From Defluviitalea raffinosedens (lineage in GTDB: Bacteria > Bacillota > Clostridia > Lachnospirales > Defluviitaleaceae), in assembly GCF_016908775.1 (NCBI RefSeq), contig NZ_JAFBEP010000002.1, positions 62,001-126,000 of the forward strand: a DNA stretch of 64,000 nt. Direction: 5' to 3'. A model generated the notes under the pieces. It did no database searches. It saw only the letters and a list, made by a program, of their open reading frames with translations, and was not told where the DNA came from. Shown piece after piece: positions 40,442 to 50,449 of this stretch (position 1 is its first letter; every line of letters starts with the position of its first letter). Position numbers and translations under genes: made by a program.

Positions 40442-41455
40442 TTATTCTTCATATCCGTTAGGATTTTGAAGCTGCCAGCGCCAACTGTCCTCACACATTT
40501 TTTCTAAACCGAACTTGGCTTCCCAGTTAAGCTCCTCTTTAGCTTTTGTAGGATCAGCATAACACTCTGCTATATCTCCTGGCCTGCGTTCAACAATTTC
40601 ATATGGAATCGTCCTGCCAGATACTTTTTCAAAAGCGCGTATCATTTCCAATACAGAATATCCGGTGCCTGTCCCCAGATTATATACAACTAAGCCGCTG
40701 TTTTGGCTTAATTTATTAAGGGCTGCCACATGTCCGTCCGCTAAATCCAGCACATGGATATAATCCCGAACCCCTGTACCATCCTTAGTATCATAGTCGC
40801 CTCCAAATACTTTCAGCTTCTCTAGTTTGCCCACTGCCACCTGTGTAATATACGGTACAAGATTATTTGGAATACCCTTGGGATCTTCACCGATCAAACC
40901 GCTTTCATGAGCGCCTACAGGATTGAAATATCTGAGGATTGCAATATTCATGTCCGGATCCGCATGATATACATCCTTTAATATTTGTTCGATCATAAGC
41001 TTGGTCTGTCCATAAGGATTGGTTGCAGAAAGAGGAAAATCTTCTCTGATTGGAACAGACTTAGGTAATCCGTATACAGTCGCTGAAGAACTGAATACAA
41101 AATTCTTAACGCCATACTTTTGCATCGTCTCCAGCAAAACAATAGTAGACTGCAGATTATTATCATAATATCTTAAAGGTATGGATACAGATTCGCCTAC
41201 CGCTTTATAAGCTGCAAAATGGATTACTCCATCAATTTGCTCATTCTGAAAGATCTCCTCCACCTGAGATCGATTACACATATCGGCAAGATAGAATTTT
41301 AACTTTTGCCCTGTGATTTTCTCAACCCGTCTTACCGCTTCCATTTTACTATTATAAAGATTGTCGGCTATTACAATATCAAAGCCGTTTTCAATCAGTC
41401 GAATACAGGTATGGCTTCCGATATATCCTGCTCCTCCGGTTACTAATATTTTCAT
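40442..41455 (-). CDS. galE: UDP-glucose 4-epimerase
   Basis: NAD-dependent short-chain dehydrogenase family enzyme that interconverts UDP-glucose and UDP-galactose. The 337 aa length equals the family norm once the ATG at 41455 is taken (AAGGAGA 8 nt upstream). It shows GGAGYIGSHT for NAD, FSSSATVYG with the catalytic Ser region, the YGQTK catalytic pair, and RYFNPVGAHESG. It follows the HAD phosphatase gene by 13 nt, so both are in one operon with the upstream two-component genes possible. Confidence 0.97.
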   Translation of the reverse strand: MKILVTGGAGYIGSHTCIRLIENGFDIVIADNLYNSKMEAVRRVEKITGQKLKFYLADMCNRSQVEEIFQNEQIDGVIHFAAYKAVGESVSIPLRYYDNNLQSTIVLLETMQKYGVKNFVFSSSATVYGLPKSVPIREDFPLSATNPYGQTKLMIEQILKDVYHADPDMNIAILRYFNPVGAHESGLIGEDPKGIPNNLVPYITQVAVGKLEKLKVFGGDYDTKDGTGVRDYIHVLDLADGHVAALNKLSQNSGLVVYNLGTGTGYSVLEMIRAFEKVSGRTIPYEIVERRPGDIAECYADPTKAKEELNWEAKFGLEKMCEDSWRWQLQNPNGYEE

Positions 41456-41468
41456 TTTACCAGTCTCC

Positions 41469-42068
41469 TTATAATATTCCATTGGTTTTTAAATATTCTA
41501 CAAGCTCATCTTTCCCACGGAATTGATGACCGATAATTCCTACGGATTCTGCTCCTTTTATATTTTCTTCCAAGTCATCAATAAATAAACATTCATTGCT
41601 TACTAAATTAAACCTTTCTAAAAATTTTTCATATATTTCTTTTTGAGGTTTTAATAAGCGTTCCTTGGCAGAAATAAAAAATCCATCAAAATGTTTAAAC
41701 ATCTCTACATTTGGTTGATACTGATAGAATCGTAAACTCGTATTGGAAAGCAGATAAATGTTATAGCCTTTTTCTTTTAATGTTTTTACCAGGTTGTCCA
41801 TGCCTTCAATCGGTGTTAAATCCGTATGCCAATTGTCCATGGCTTTTTGAACATACTCAGCGTACTCAGGAATTCTGGCCTGTACCCTTGCAACTGCTTC
41901 TTCTTCAGTAATCTCTCCTGCATCCAGCATAATCCATTCTTGGCTGAATAAAAACTCTTTTAAAATCGCATCTGCGATCGTTTCGTCAGTTGTAATAGTT
42001 TTTACATATTCTTTAGGTTTATAAGCCAATAATACATTTCCCATGTCAAACACAATATTTTTAATCAT
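41469..42068 (-). CDS. HAD family phosphatase
   Basis: A 199 aa haloacid-dehalogenase hydrolase, YihX-like. Motif I is FDMGNVLL (a variant with N in place of the usual D-x-D second Asp), the cap is a small helical bundle, motif II is LLSNTS, and motif IV is FIDDLEENI. YihX releases glucose from glucose-1-phosphate, so a sugar-phosphate role fits galE and the nucleotidyltransferase next door; this is inference. The start at 42068 follows GGAGG with 8 nt spacing. Confidence 0.88.
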   Translation of the reverse strand: MIKNIVFDMGNVLLAYKPKEYVKTITTDETIADAILKEFLFSQEWIMLDAGEITEEEAVARVQARIPEYAEYVQKAMDNWHTDLTPIEGMDNLVKTLKEKGYNIYLLSNTSLRFYQYQPNVEMFKHFDGFFISAKERLLKPQKEIYEKFLERFNLVSNECLFIDDLEENIKGAESVGIIGHQFRGKDELVEYLKTNGIL

Positions 42069-42101
42069 ACATTCATCCTCCATCCTAATGAAGTCCATAT
42101 T

Positions 42102-42893
42102 TTAGTTTAATTTATTTCTGAATTCCTTAGGGGAAATCCCTACAAGTTTTTTGAAAATAACACTAAAGTATCTTTGATCTTTATAACCTACCATACTGGC
42201 AACCTCATGAATTTTTACATCTGCCTCCTGCAGAAGTTTGCAGGCTTGCTTAATACGATAATAAGTGAGATAATCCAAAAAAGTCTGTCCTACATTGGCC
42301 TTGAATACTCGGCTAAGGTAACTTTCGCTGATAAAAAGGCTATCCGCAGCCGATTTCAGAGAAATATCCTTCTGATAATTTTCCTTAATGTATTTAATTG
42401 CTTTTGCAGTATAATCATTGTCTTCTACTTGTTCTGGAATGATATACTCCTTAAAAAGCATCACTCTGCTGTCTGTTAAATCATCCATCTTGTTTTGAAT
42501 TTTATCAATGGTTTTCTTATTTTGAATTTCCTCACAGGTACGACTCAGAGCATTATATAAATCTTCATCATCAATAGGCTTTACAAGAAAATCTCTTACT
42601 CCAAGCTTTAAAGCCTGTCTGGCATACTCAAATTCACTGTATCCAGAAATGATGATAAACTCTGACTTACATCCTTCTTTTTTTAAAGCTTCGATCATCT
42701 TAATTCCATCTAAGCCAGGCATACGGACATCCGTAATGACAATATCAGGGTTCATATTTTTAACGACTTCAATTCCTTCCATGCCATTGGATGCCTCACC
42801 TACTACTTCGCAGTTAAACCGATGCCAATCTGTCGTTAGAATAAGCCCTTTCTTTACTAACATTTCATCCTCTACAACTACTACTTTTATCAT
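42102..42893 (-). CDS. AraC-type response regulator (YesN family)
   Basis: A 263 aa two-component regulator. The receiver domain (about 1-120) has acidic residues in VVVEDEMLVKKG, the phosphorylated Asp in PDIVITDVRMPGLDG, and the Lys in FLVKPIDDED. The C-terminal AraC domain (about 165-263) has two helix-turn-helices (SLKSAADSLFISESYLSRVF and KIHEVASMVGYKDQRYFSVI). Its ATG overlaps the kinase stop (ATGA). It very probably controls the ABC transporter upstream of the kinase. Confidence 0.95.
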   Translation of the reverse strand: MIKVVVVEDEMLVKKGLILTTDWHRFNCEVVGEASNGMEGIEVVKNMNPDIVITDVRMPGLDGIKMIEALKKEGCKSEFIIISGYSEFEYARQALKLGVRDFLVKPIDDEDLYNALSRTCEEIQNKKTIDKIQNKMDDLTDSRVMLFKEYIIPEQVEDNDYTAKAIKYIKENYQKDISLKSAADSLFISESYLSRVFKANVGQTFLDYLTYYRIKQACKLLQEADVKIHEVASMVGYKDQRYFSVIFKKLVGISPKEFRNKLN

Positions 42894-44677
42894 AATGTCG
42901 TGCCTCCTCTTTCATCTTCTTTCTTTGGCATAAAAGGCATTATAATCCTTGTAGTAGTCCCCACGTTTTTCTTGCTTTGAATGTCAAGTCCATATTCTTG
43001 ACCATAATAAAGCTTTATGCGTTTATCAACATTCTTAATACCTATACTGTCTTTATGATCATCTGTTTTATAATCCATTTGTTTAAGCTTCATAAGTTCT
43101 TCTTCATTCATTCCTATACCATCATCCATAATCTCAAAAATAATTGTGTCCCTTTGCTTCGTCCCCTTAATAATCAGTTTTGCATTTCCGATCTTATTTT
43201 CTATTCCATGGATAATTGCATTTTCTACCAAGGGCTGAATGATAAATTTGGGAACAACACATTCCATAATATCTTCATCAACACAAATATCAACTTCAAA
43301 TTTATCGCCATAACGGATTTTTTGTATAGACAAATAGCTTTTTACAAGATTAATTTCTTCACGAATCGGAATTGTATCCTTCTGATTATTAATGCTGTTT
43401 TTTAATAAACGTCCCAACTGAGATACCATAACGACAATATCCTCTACCCCGTTAAGTTTTGCCAACCATTTAATAGAATCCAGCGTATTATATAAGAAGT
43501 GTGGATTAATCTGAGCATGGAGAGCTTTGATTTCCGATATTCTCAGACGGTTCTGCTTTTCCAGATTGGTTTCATATAGGGTATTCATATTGTCAAGGGC
43601 TCTGTTAAAATTGTCTGCAATAAAACCGAATTCATCATCTTTTTGCATAGGAACCCGGGCATTAGTATCTCCCTGCTGTACTTTTTTCATAACATTAACA
43701 ATCTCATTAAGAGGACGGGTAAGAGCACGTACGATTACTGGTGACAATGCAAGACACAGTAATATCGCAACTGTTCCTACGATCAGTGTGGTAAGAACAA
43801 TATAATTATTATTCATCTCTACAAGGTCTACTGGTACCGATAATATAACAATAAAAGGAATATCTTTTTCCATTTCATTCCATACAATAAGACGCTTGGG
43901 TTTTTCCAGATAAAAAGATTTGCTAGATTTAGATGATAATAAAGCATTCCTAAACTCAGAACTTAAGAATTTATCGCCTGTATTAAAAATCTGATCATAT
44001 AAAATATAATAATTTTGATCAATAACCGTATAAGATACGGATTGCAGCGAGCCGGACGAGGTGAAAACAGATTGAAAAACATTCTCAGGTATATCTATGA
44101 TGCAATATCCTATGATCTGACCATTTTTTTTAATATTGTGAGCAATGGTCATGCAAAAGGTTTTGCCAAAAGAAGATGTAAAATGATTGGGATATACAAC
44201 CATGCTGTCACTTCTGTTAAGCTCACGGAAAATTCCCCAATCCGAATGTTTTTGAACATCGTACATTTCAGGTAAAAATGAGGTACTAAGATTAAAAGAA
44301 CCGTCAGCTTTGATCACATGCATCGTAACACCCTTTGCCTTACCTGCCAGAAGTATATACATCTTTTGATATAGCTTTGTACGTTTCTGTTCAAAATCTT
44401 CATGGGAAGTCAATATATCAATGACTTCTTCATCTAAGGAAAAATAGGATATGGCCATTTCGTATTCTTCAATCGTATGTTCCAAATTAGTCATAGAATT
44501 TTCCAATATGGTATTGGCTTGCCGTTTCAAATCAACCATGAAATTTCGGAAAGAAAAAGTATATGCCAAGATGCTAAATGAAAGAACGGGAACAATACTG
44601 ATCACCGCAAAACTGATATAAAGTTTGGCAAAGAAACTAAGATGAATTTTTCGATTTAATTCTTTCATTTTTCTCAT
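42890..44677 (-). CDS. Sensor histidine kinase (YesM family)
   Basis: Membrane kinase of 595 aa. A first helix (LYISFAVISIVPVLSFSILA) is followed by a large extracellular sensor region (about 55-295, Cache-like by size), a second helix (VLTTLIVGTVAILLCLALSP), HAMP, the phosphorylated His in HAQINPHFLYNTLDS, and a HATPase domain with ENAIIHGIENK and DDGIGM. The start at 44677 is chosen from AAAGGTG 6 nt upstream. YesM/YesN pairs commonly sense extracellular sugars or their binding proteins and control adjacent ABC importers. Here the importer genes lie just upstream behind a terminator. Confidence 0.94.
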   Translation of the reverse strand: MRKMKELNRKIHLSFFAKLYISFAVISIVPVLSFSILAYTFSFRNFMVDLKRQANTILENSMTNLEHTIEEYEMAISYFSLDEEVIDILTSHEDFEQKRTKLYQKMYILLAGKAKGVTMHVIKADGSFNLSTSFLPEMYDVQKHSDWGIFRELNRSDSMVVYPNHFTSSFGKTFCMTIAHNIKKNGQIIGYCIIDIPENVFQSVFTSSGSLQSVSYTVIDQNYYILYDQIFNTGDKFLSSEFRNALLSSKSSKSFYLEKPKRLIVWNEMEKDIPFIVILSVPVDLVEMNNNYIVLTTLIVGTVAILLCLALSPVIVRALTRPLNEIVNVMKKVQQGDTNARVPMQKDDEFGFIADNFNRALDNMNTLYETNLEKQNRLRISEIKALHAQINPHFLYNTLDSIKWLAKLNGVEDIVVMVSQLGRLLKNSINNQKDTIPIREEINLVKSYLSIQKIRYGDKFEVDICVDEDIMECVVPKFIIQPLVENAIIHGIENKIGNAKLIIKGTKQRDTIIFEIMDDGIGMNEEELMKLKQMDYKTDDHKDSIGIKNVDKRIKLYYGQEYGLDIQSKKNVGTTTRIIMPFMPKKEDERGGTTL

Positions 44678-44757
44678 CTTGAACACCTTTCATTTTTATA
44701 CTATTATTTTATTGTACTATATTTAATAAGCCCCGTCTACTTTTCAATATTTAGAAA

Positions 44758-44784
44758 AAGGAGTAGTCCATAGGGCTACTCCTT
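44758..44784 (-). terminator. Terminator of the ABC transporter operon
   Basis: A 12 bp stem (AAGGAGTAGTCC with GGGCTACTCCTT, one G-U pair) with a 3 nt loop, then TTTTTC in transcript sense; the stem starts one base after the permease stop. Confidence 0.85.
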
Positions 44785-46455
44785 CTAAATTACAGAAACT
44801 TTACCTTTACTGATGATGCTGAATAGCAGTAAGGACAGGATTGTTGTAATAGTTAAGATAGATGCAAGGGCTGCCGCCGTACCAAAGCTTGCACGAACAA
44901 CTTCAGTATAAATTGCTACAGAAATCGTTGCAGTTTTACCACTATATAACATAATACTGGAACTTAACTCGTTAATACTGGTAATCCAGCTTAAAATTGC
45001 TCCTGATATTACTCCTGGCGCCATCATTCTTGCTGTAATTTTAAAGAATGTTTTCATTGGAGAAACACCCAGATTGATGGAAGCTTCTTCAATACTTTGA
45101 TCAATCTGATACAACATAGCACTACTGGATCGAATGGTATAAGGCATTTTTCTTACTATATACGCAATGATCAAAATGGATGCTGTACCTGAGAGAATCA
45201 ATGGGGGCTTATTAAATGCTACTAATAAACTAATACCAAGAACCGCACCTGGAATAACGTAAGGGAACATAATTAACAAGTCTAAGATGTTTGTAACTTT
45301 GTCTTTTCTCTTAACTGTAAGATAAGAAATGAGCATTCCAAGTACTACCATAATTACGATTGCAATGGTTGAATATACGAAAGTATTGGTAATGTTTTTA
45401 GAAAGTTTATAGAAGATTTTTTCATAACTTTCTAAGCTAAATCCTTTAACAAAGATAGGACCATTGGTTTTGATGAAGGAAGTAACCACTACCACGATTT
45501 GAGGTAAGAATGCAACAAAAGATATAAACATACAAATGGCCGTTAATAAAATTCTTTTTCCAGTAGATAGTTCTTCAACAATAGGGGGGCGTAATGCTGT
45601 CATAACATAATTTTTACGTGATACAGCGTATTTTTGAATAAGAAGTACAGTGGTTGAGCATAGTACGATTATTACACTGAGTGCTCCAGCCATATTGGCG
45701 TTACCGCCCATCTCACTCATATACTCTTCATATACAAGAACCGGAAGTACTTTATAACCTTCACCAATAAGCATCGGTGTACCAAAGTCAGCTAAGGATG
45801 ACATAAATACCATAATTGCTCCTGCTGTCAGAGTTGGCATGATAACTGGTATGGTAATTGTCCAGATTCTTTTGAGCTTACTGGATCCAAGATTTTCAGC
45901 AGCTTCTTCTAATGATCTGTCGATACTGGACATCGCACCGGAAACATACAGATACACATAAGGGAAGAATTTAAGTGTAAACACCAGTACGATACCACCG
46001 AAGCCGTAAATTGGAGGTACAGTAATTCCTATCTTAGCAAATAAACTAGTAACAAAACCGCTTCTTCCAAACAACATAATCCAGGAATATGCTCCGATAA
46101 ACGGCGGAGACATAAGGGACATAATAATCAAGATATTGATCAATTTTTTCCCATAAATATTATAACGGGTTGTAATATATGCCATTGGAAGACCTATAAT
46201 AACTGAAAAGAGGGTAGCAAAAAACGAAACGGACAAACTGTTTTTCAAAGTTCTATTGTAGTATTTCTTACTAAAGAATGTTGCATAATTTTGTAAAGTA
46301 AACCCTCCGTCTTTAGTTAAAAAACTACGATAAAGAATGGAGAAGAACGGATAGATCATAAATACAAAGAATAATATGATCGATAACCACTTTACAATAT
46401 TCCAAAAATTAAAATAGGATTTTAAAGATTTCTTGCTAGTGCCTTCATATGTCAT
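44785..46455 (-). CDS. ABC transporter permease, fused two-domain (FbpB type)
   Basis: A 556 aa inner-membrane permease with about 12 helices made of two tandem permease domains. Each domain has its own EAA loop (EEAAENLGSSKLKRI in the first half, EEASINLGVSPMKTF in the second), which contacts the ATPase. A single fused permease with one ATPase and one binding protein is typical of the Fbp/Afu/Pgt/phosphonate group. The start overlaps the ATPase stop by 4 nt, so the two are translationally coupled. Substrate is discussed with the binding protein. Confidence 0.93.
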   Translation of the reverse strand: MTYEGTSKKSLKSYFNFWNIVKWLSIILFFVFMIYPFFSILYRSFLTKDGGFTLQNYATFFSKKYYNRTLKNSLSVSFFATLFSVIIGLPMAYITTRYNIYGKKLINILIIMSLMSPPFIGAYSWIMLFGRSGFVTSLFAKIGITVPPIYGFGGIVLVFTLKFFPYVYLYVSGAMSSIDRSLEEAAENLGSSKLKRIWTITIPVIMPTLTAGAIMVFMSSLADFGTPMLIGEGYKVLPVLVYEEYMSEMGGNANMAGALSVIIVLCSTTVLLIQKYAVSRKNYVMTALRPPIVEELSTGKRILLTAICMFISFVAFLPQIVVVVTSFIKTNGPIFVKGFSLESYEKIFYKLSKNITNTFVYSTIAIVIMVVLGMLISYLTVKRKDKVTNILDLLIMFPYVIPGAVLGISLLVAFNKPPLILSGTASILIIAYIVRKMPYTIRSSSAMLYQIDQSIEEASINLGVSPMKTFFKITARMMAPGVISGAILSWITSINELSSSIMLYSGKTATISVAIYTEVVRASFGTAAALASILTITTILSLLLFSIISKGKVSVI

Positions 46456-47537
46456 GAGAGCACCTCCGTTCCTGATGCGTTGAAAATACTAATCTTTTCA
46501 GTATCGAATGTCAAGCTCACTTTTTGTCCTGGTTTACGAACAAAATCAATATCCTTTGTATATTCATTGGCTTCTACAATTTGACCATTTGGAAGTTTAA
46601 CTTCATAATTAACAAAGTCACCAAGGAAAGTATACAGACTGATTTCACCCTTTAATCCGTAAACGGAAGAATCGTTGATGATAAATTGCTCAGGACGTAC
46701 TGACATCTTGATCGGACCTTCTGCTTTCTTTTTCAGCTTCATTTTGAATTCCATGCCTGCATCCAGTTGTATATGAGCAGTCATATCGTCATCCATTTTA
46801 ACAATTTTTCCATCCATAAAGTTGGAAGTACCGATAAATCCTGCTACGAAAAGATTCTGAGGTTTTTTGTAAATCATTTCAGGGCTGTCGATTTGCATTA
46901 CTTTACCTTTATTAAGAATTGCTATTCTGTCGGAAATTGCAAGAGCTTCTTCCTGGTCGTGGGTAACATATATAGTAGTAATGTTAAGATCCTTTTGAAG
47001 TTTTCTGATGATTGTTCTCATTTGAACTCTTAATTTTGCATCCAGATTGGAAAGAGGTTCATCCATCAACAGAACACTTGGACGGATTACAATAGCACGA
47101 GCCAACGCTACACGCTGTTGTTGTCCTCCCGAAAGTTCAGATGGTTTTCTGTCCTTGAGATTTTCAATCTGAACTAATTTCAATGCTTCCATAACTCTTG
47201 GAGTAATTTCTTCCTTTTTTACCTTTCGCGCTTTTAACCCATAAGCAACATTATCAAATACTGTCATATGAGGGAAAATCGCATAATTCTGGAACACCAT
47301 ACCGATGTCTCTTTTATGTGCTTCTATATTATTAATCACTTTATCATCAAATAAAATTCTTCCCTCTTCAATAGAGTTGAATCCTGCGATCATACGAAGC
47401 AATGTGGTTTTACCGCAACCAGATGGTCCAAGCAAAGTAAAAAATTCTCCCTGTTGGATATCGCATGAAATATGGTCTACTGCGACAAAGTCACCATATC
47501 TTTTTACTACATCATCAATTTTAACTGTATGACTCAT
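46452..47537 (-). CDS. ABC transporter ATP-binding protein (FbpC/PotA type)
   Basis: A 361 aa cytoplasmic ATPase. Walker A is GPSGCGKTT, the Q-loop is [11 protein letters not shown], the signature is [14 protein letters not shown], Walker B is [12 protein letters not shown], and the switch His is in [12 protein letters not shown]-terminal TOBE-type regulatory domain (about 240-361) follows. It is one ATPase for one fused permease, so it acts as a homodimer. A strong hairpin separates it from the binding-protein gene upstream. Confidence 0.95.
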   Translation of the reverse strand: MSHTVKIDDVVKRYGDFVAVDHISCDIQQGEFFTLLGPSGCGKTTLLRMIAGFNSIEEGRILFDDKVINNIEAHKRDIGMVFQNYAIFPHMTVFDNVAYGLKARKVKKEEITPRVMEALKLVQIENLKDRKPSELSGGQQQRVALARAIVIRPSVLLMDEPLSNLDAKLRVQMRTIIRKLQKDLNITTIYVTHDQEEALAISDRIAILNKGKVMQIDSPEMIYKKPQNLFVAGFIGTSNFMDGKIVKMDDDMTAHIQLDAGMEFKMKLKKKAEGPIKMSVRPEQFIINDSSVYGLKGEISLYTFLGDFVNYEVKLPNGQIVEANEYTKDIDFVRKPGQKVSLTFDTEKISIFNASGTEVLS

Positions 47538-47577
47538 TTTCTCGCCCCTTTATTATGTGATTTTTCCTTTTAAACGT

Positions 47578-47620
47578 GCCGCGCAGGCAATGAAAAGATA
47601 TCTTTTCCCACCTGCGCGGC
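47578..47620 (-). promoter_or_regulatory. Intercistronic GC-rich hairpin downstream of the binding-protein gene
   Basis: GCCGCGCAGG pairs perfectly with CCTGCGCGGC, and the loop itself contains the palindrome GAAAAGATATCTTTTC. No T tract follows, so it is more likely a partial attenuator or 3'-end stabiliser than a full terminator. Confidence 0.7.
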
Positions 47621-47663
47621 ATTCAAATACTCTCTGTTAAAAATCCCCGTTTCATCAATACTA

Positions 47664-48749
47664 TTATTGAACGATAATTTCCTTCCATTGATTCATGATG
47701 TTTTCTTTTTGAGAGGACGCCCAATCGAAATCATAATCAACCATTGGAATTTCGGACATTGGAGGAAGTCCTTCTGGTGGATTAGTATCTGTTCTTACTG
47801 GTCTTCTTCCAAAGTCAGCAGCCATCATGCTTTGGCATTCTTTACTTAATACAAAGTTCAAGAAAATCTCTGCATTTTCTTTGTTTTTAGAACCTTTAAC
47901 CAATGCAATACCATCTGGAACTGCAGATGTTCCTTCTTTTGGATATACAATACCTACATCTGCACCAGCCTGAACATATTTGATCGCTTCTTTTTCGAGA
48001 GTTAAACCAACCGCATATTCTCCGTCTGCAACTTTCTTATAAACGTCTCCAGAGGATGAAAGAATTTTCCCGTCTAAGTTTTCTACGAATTTTTCGATGA
48101 ATTCCCAACCTTTTCCGTCATCTTTACCAAATGCAGTTAACATTGTGCAAAGAATTGTGTAGGATGAACCGGATTTTGCAGGGTCAGCATAAGCAATTTG
48201 TCCTTTGAATTTTGGATCAGTAAGATCTGACCATCCTTGTGGTACATCACTTTCAGCAACAAGTTTCTTATTGTACATGATAACCATAGGAAGTGGTGAT
48301 TCACCTGTCCACATATGATTTGGGTCAACATATGCTGCATCAATGTTTGCCATATCTTCTGGTGTAAATGGTTCAAAGTATTCTGTGTATGCTGCTAAAG
48401 AGTCAGCTCCGCCACCCCAGAAAACGTCACAAAGTGGGTTTGCACTTTCAGCTTCGATTCTCTTTAAAAGTTCTCCTGTTCCTGCAGCAACTAAGTCTAC
48501 AGTAATACCAGTTTTTTCTTGGAATTCTTTAATTCCAGCATTTAATGGTTCAGCAGGGTGTGGTGAATAAACTGTAACATGTTTAGAACCATCACCTGTG
48601 TTTGAAGTGTCTTCTTTTTGAGTAGTTCCTTCAGTTGTTGATGGTGTTGAAGGTTGTCCTTCTTGTGTTTGTTTGTTACCACCGCAACCTACCATGGTTG
48701 TAGCAAGCATCATAACTGCTAATAACATACTTAAAAACTTTTTCTTCAT
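47664..48749 (-). CDS. ABC transporter substrate-binding lipoprotein (FbpA/AfuA-like)
   Basis: A 361 aa lipoprotein of the family usually labelled Fe(III)-binding. The signal peptide ends in the lipobox TTMVGC, with Cys22 as the lipid anchor, followed by a Thr/Ser/Glu-rich linker. The mature fold begins VTVYSPHPAEPLNAG and contains DPAKSGSSYTILCTM. I do not see the paired tyrosines that bind iron in FbpA. Relatives such as AfuA bind sugar phosphates, and this operon is next to a YesM/YesN pair and several sugar-phosphate enzymes, so that ligand class is plausible. It is the first gene of the operon and likely the most highly expressed. Confidence 0.9.
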   Translation of the reverse strand: MKKKFLSMLLAVMMLATTMVGCGGNKQTQEGQPSTPSTTEGTTQKEDTSNTGDGSKHVTVYSPHPAEPLNAGIKEFQEKTGITVDLVAAGTGELLKRIEAESANPLCDVFWGGGADSLAAYTEYFEPFTPEDMANIDAAYVDPNHMWTGESPLPMVIMYNKKLVAESDVPQGWSDLTDPKFKGQIAYADPAKSGSSYTILCTMLTAFGKDDGKGWEFIEKFVENLDGKILSSSGDVYKKVADGEYAVGLTLEKEAIKYVQAGADVGIVYPKEGTSAVPDGIALVKGSKNKENAEIFLNFVLSKECQSMMAADFGRRPVRTDTNPPEGLPPMSEIPMVDYDFDWASSQKENIMNQWKEIIVQ

Positions 48750-49032
48750 TGCGTATCTCCTCCAAACTTTTTTTAGTTTTTGTGTTGCTTTTCATAAATT
48801 TATTATTGCTTATTACGCATTTATTATTACATTTACTGAAGATAAATACAACGTGACAAATCTGAACTTTTGTTTAGAATTTAGTCATGATGTATAAAAT
48901 AAGCTATTTTTCATATGATATTTATGCATTTTGACTATAAAATGGATGCTCTGGAATGACCTATGCCTTGAATTATAAACATAGCTGTGCTAGAATGACA
49001 CGAGTAAAATATGCAATGTGGGAGGAATGACC
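48750..49032. promoter_or_regulatory. Divergent intergenic region between the ABC operon and the phosphohexomutase
   Basis: No gene seen. On the plus strand a good promoter (TTGAAT 48968-48973, 17 bp, TAGAAT 48991-48996, extended by TGC) serves the mutase. The minus-strand promoter of the ABC operon is less clear; TTGTCA and TAAATG with 18 bp spacing near 48830-48860 is the best candidate. Confidence 0.5.
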
Positions 49033-50445
49033 ATGATAAAATTTGGAACAGGTGGATTTCGCGCCATTATAGGTGAGGATTTCACAAAAGAAAACCTTGA
49101 GTTGATTGCTAAGGCTCTCTCTCAAATGATTTTTCAGGATGGAGTATCGGACAAGCCAGTAATTATTGGATATGATAGACGTTTTTTATCCGATCTTGCT
49201 GCACAGTGGATTTCCAGTGTATTCGCAGCAGAAGGTATTACTGTGCATCTTATAGATTTTAATGCTCCTACCCCCATGATTATGTTTCAGGTAAAAGAAG
49301 AACAGGCTGCCTATGGAATTGCTGTTACAGCCAGCCATAATCCTGCCGAGTATAATGGTGTCAAAGTTTTTACCTCTGGTGGACGTGATGCTACTGAAAA
49401 AGTTACCGACAGAATAGAAAATGAAATAGCAAAAATTAATAAAAACGAAATCTCAAGAATGGATTTTTCTAAAGCTTTAAAAGCAGGATTAATTAAAAGA
49501 ATTAATCCACAAAATGCATATATAGACAGTATTTTAAGTCTGATTAATATTGAAGCTATTAAAGACAGAGGACTCCGTATTCTCTTAGACCCCATGTACG
49601 GTGTAAGTAAGACAACTCTTCAAACCATTCTAATGACTTGCCGCTGTGATGTAGAGGTCATCCATGACCGCCATGATACCCTCTTTGGTGGCAGACTTCC
49701 CTCCCCAAGCAGCGACACTCTTGCCCACCTCTCACAATTGGTTGTAAAAGGTGGCTATGATCTTGGTATTGCTACCGATGGTGATGCTGACAGAATAGGT
49801 TTGATTGATGCCAACGGTACCTTTATTCATCCCAATGACATATTAGTGCTATTATACTATTATCTCCATGAATTTAAAGGATGGAAAGGCGGAGTGGTTC
49901 GCAATATTGCTACTACACACTGTCTTGACAAGATGGCAGAAGCTTTCGGAGAAACATGCTATGAAGTGCCTGTAGGATTTAAGCATATTTCCTCCAAAAT
50001 GGAAGAAACCGATGCAATCATCGGGGGAGAGTCCTCAGGAGGATTGACCGTAAAAGGCCATATTCGCGGAAAAGACGGTGTATATGCCGGTGCACTGCTC
50101 ACCGAAATGTACAGTGTTATAGGGAAACCTCTTTCTGAAATATTGAATGATATTCACAGCAAATATGGAAACTTCTTCATGAGCGAAGCGGATTTCCGCA
50201 TGACTCAGGAACGTAAAGAAGAATTGCAAAAGCTCCTTTTTGAAGAAAAGAATGCTCCTGATTTCGGTCTTGAAATTGAAAAAGTTTCCTATCTCGACGG
50301 ATTTAAAGTTTACTTCAAAAATGGCGGATGGATTATCTGCAGATTTTCCGGAACTGAACCAGTTCTTCGTATTTTCTCTGAAATGAGTACTCAGGAAGAA
50401 GCAGATCGTATTAATAAAATCTTTCAAGACTTCTTACATCTGTAA
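49033..50445 (+). CDS. Phosphoglucomutase/phosphomannomutase family protein
   Basis: Alpha-D-phosphohexomutase of 470 aa that would move the phosphate between C1 and C6 of glucose, mannose or a related hexose. The four family motifs are in order: the active serine in TASHNPAEYNGVKV, the Mg2+ loop DGDADRIG, the sugar-binding GGESSGG, and the phosphate-binding FSGTEPVLRIF. The ATG at 49033 is chosen because GGGAGG is 7 nt upstream; two earlier in-frame starts overlap this site. It is divergent from the ABC operon. Which hexose is preferred cannot be told from sequence. Confidence 0.93.
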   Translation: MIKFGTGGFRAIIGEDFTKENLELIAKALSQMIFQDGVSDKPVIIGYDRRFLSDLAAQWISSVFAAEGITVHLIDFNAPTPMIMFQVKEEQAAYGIAVTASHNPAEYNGVKVFTSGGRDATEKVTDRIENEIAKINKNEISRMDFSKALKAGLIKRINPQNAYIDSILSLINIEAIKDRGLRILLDPMYGVSKTTLQTILMTCRCDVEVIHDRHDTLFGGRLPSPSSDTLAHLSQLVVKGGYDLGIATDGDADRIGLIDANGTFIHPNDILVLLYYYLHEFKGWKGGVVRNIATTHCLDKMAEAFGETCYEVPVGFKHISSKMEETDAIIGGESSGGLTVKGHIRGKDGVYAGALLTEMYSVIGKPLSEILNDIHSKYGNFFMSEADFRMTQERKEELQKLLFEEKNAPDFGLEIEKVSYLDGFKVYFKNGGWIICRFSGTEPVLRIFSEMSTQEEADRINKIFQDFLHL

Positions 50446-50449
50446 AAAT

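Noticed and set aside
47664-48749. Firm annotation as an iron(III) uptake system
   Set aside because: The family name is inherited from FbpA. Iron ligands are not evident and the context points to carbohydrate phosphates.
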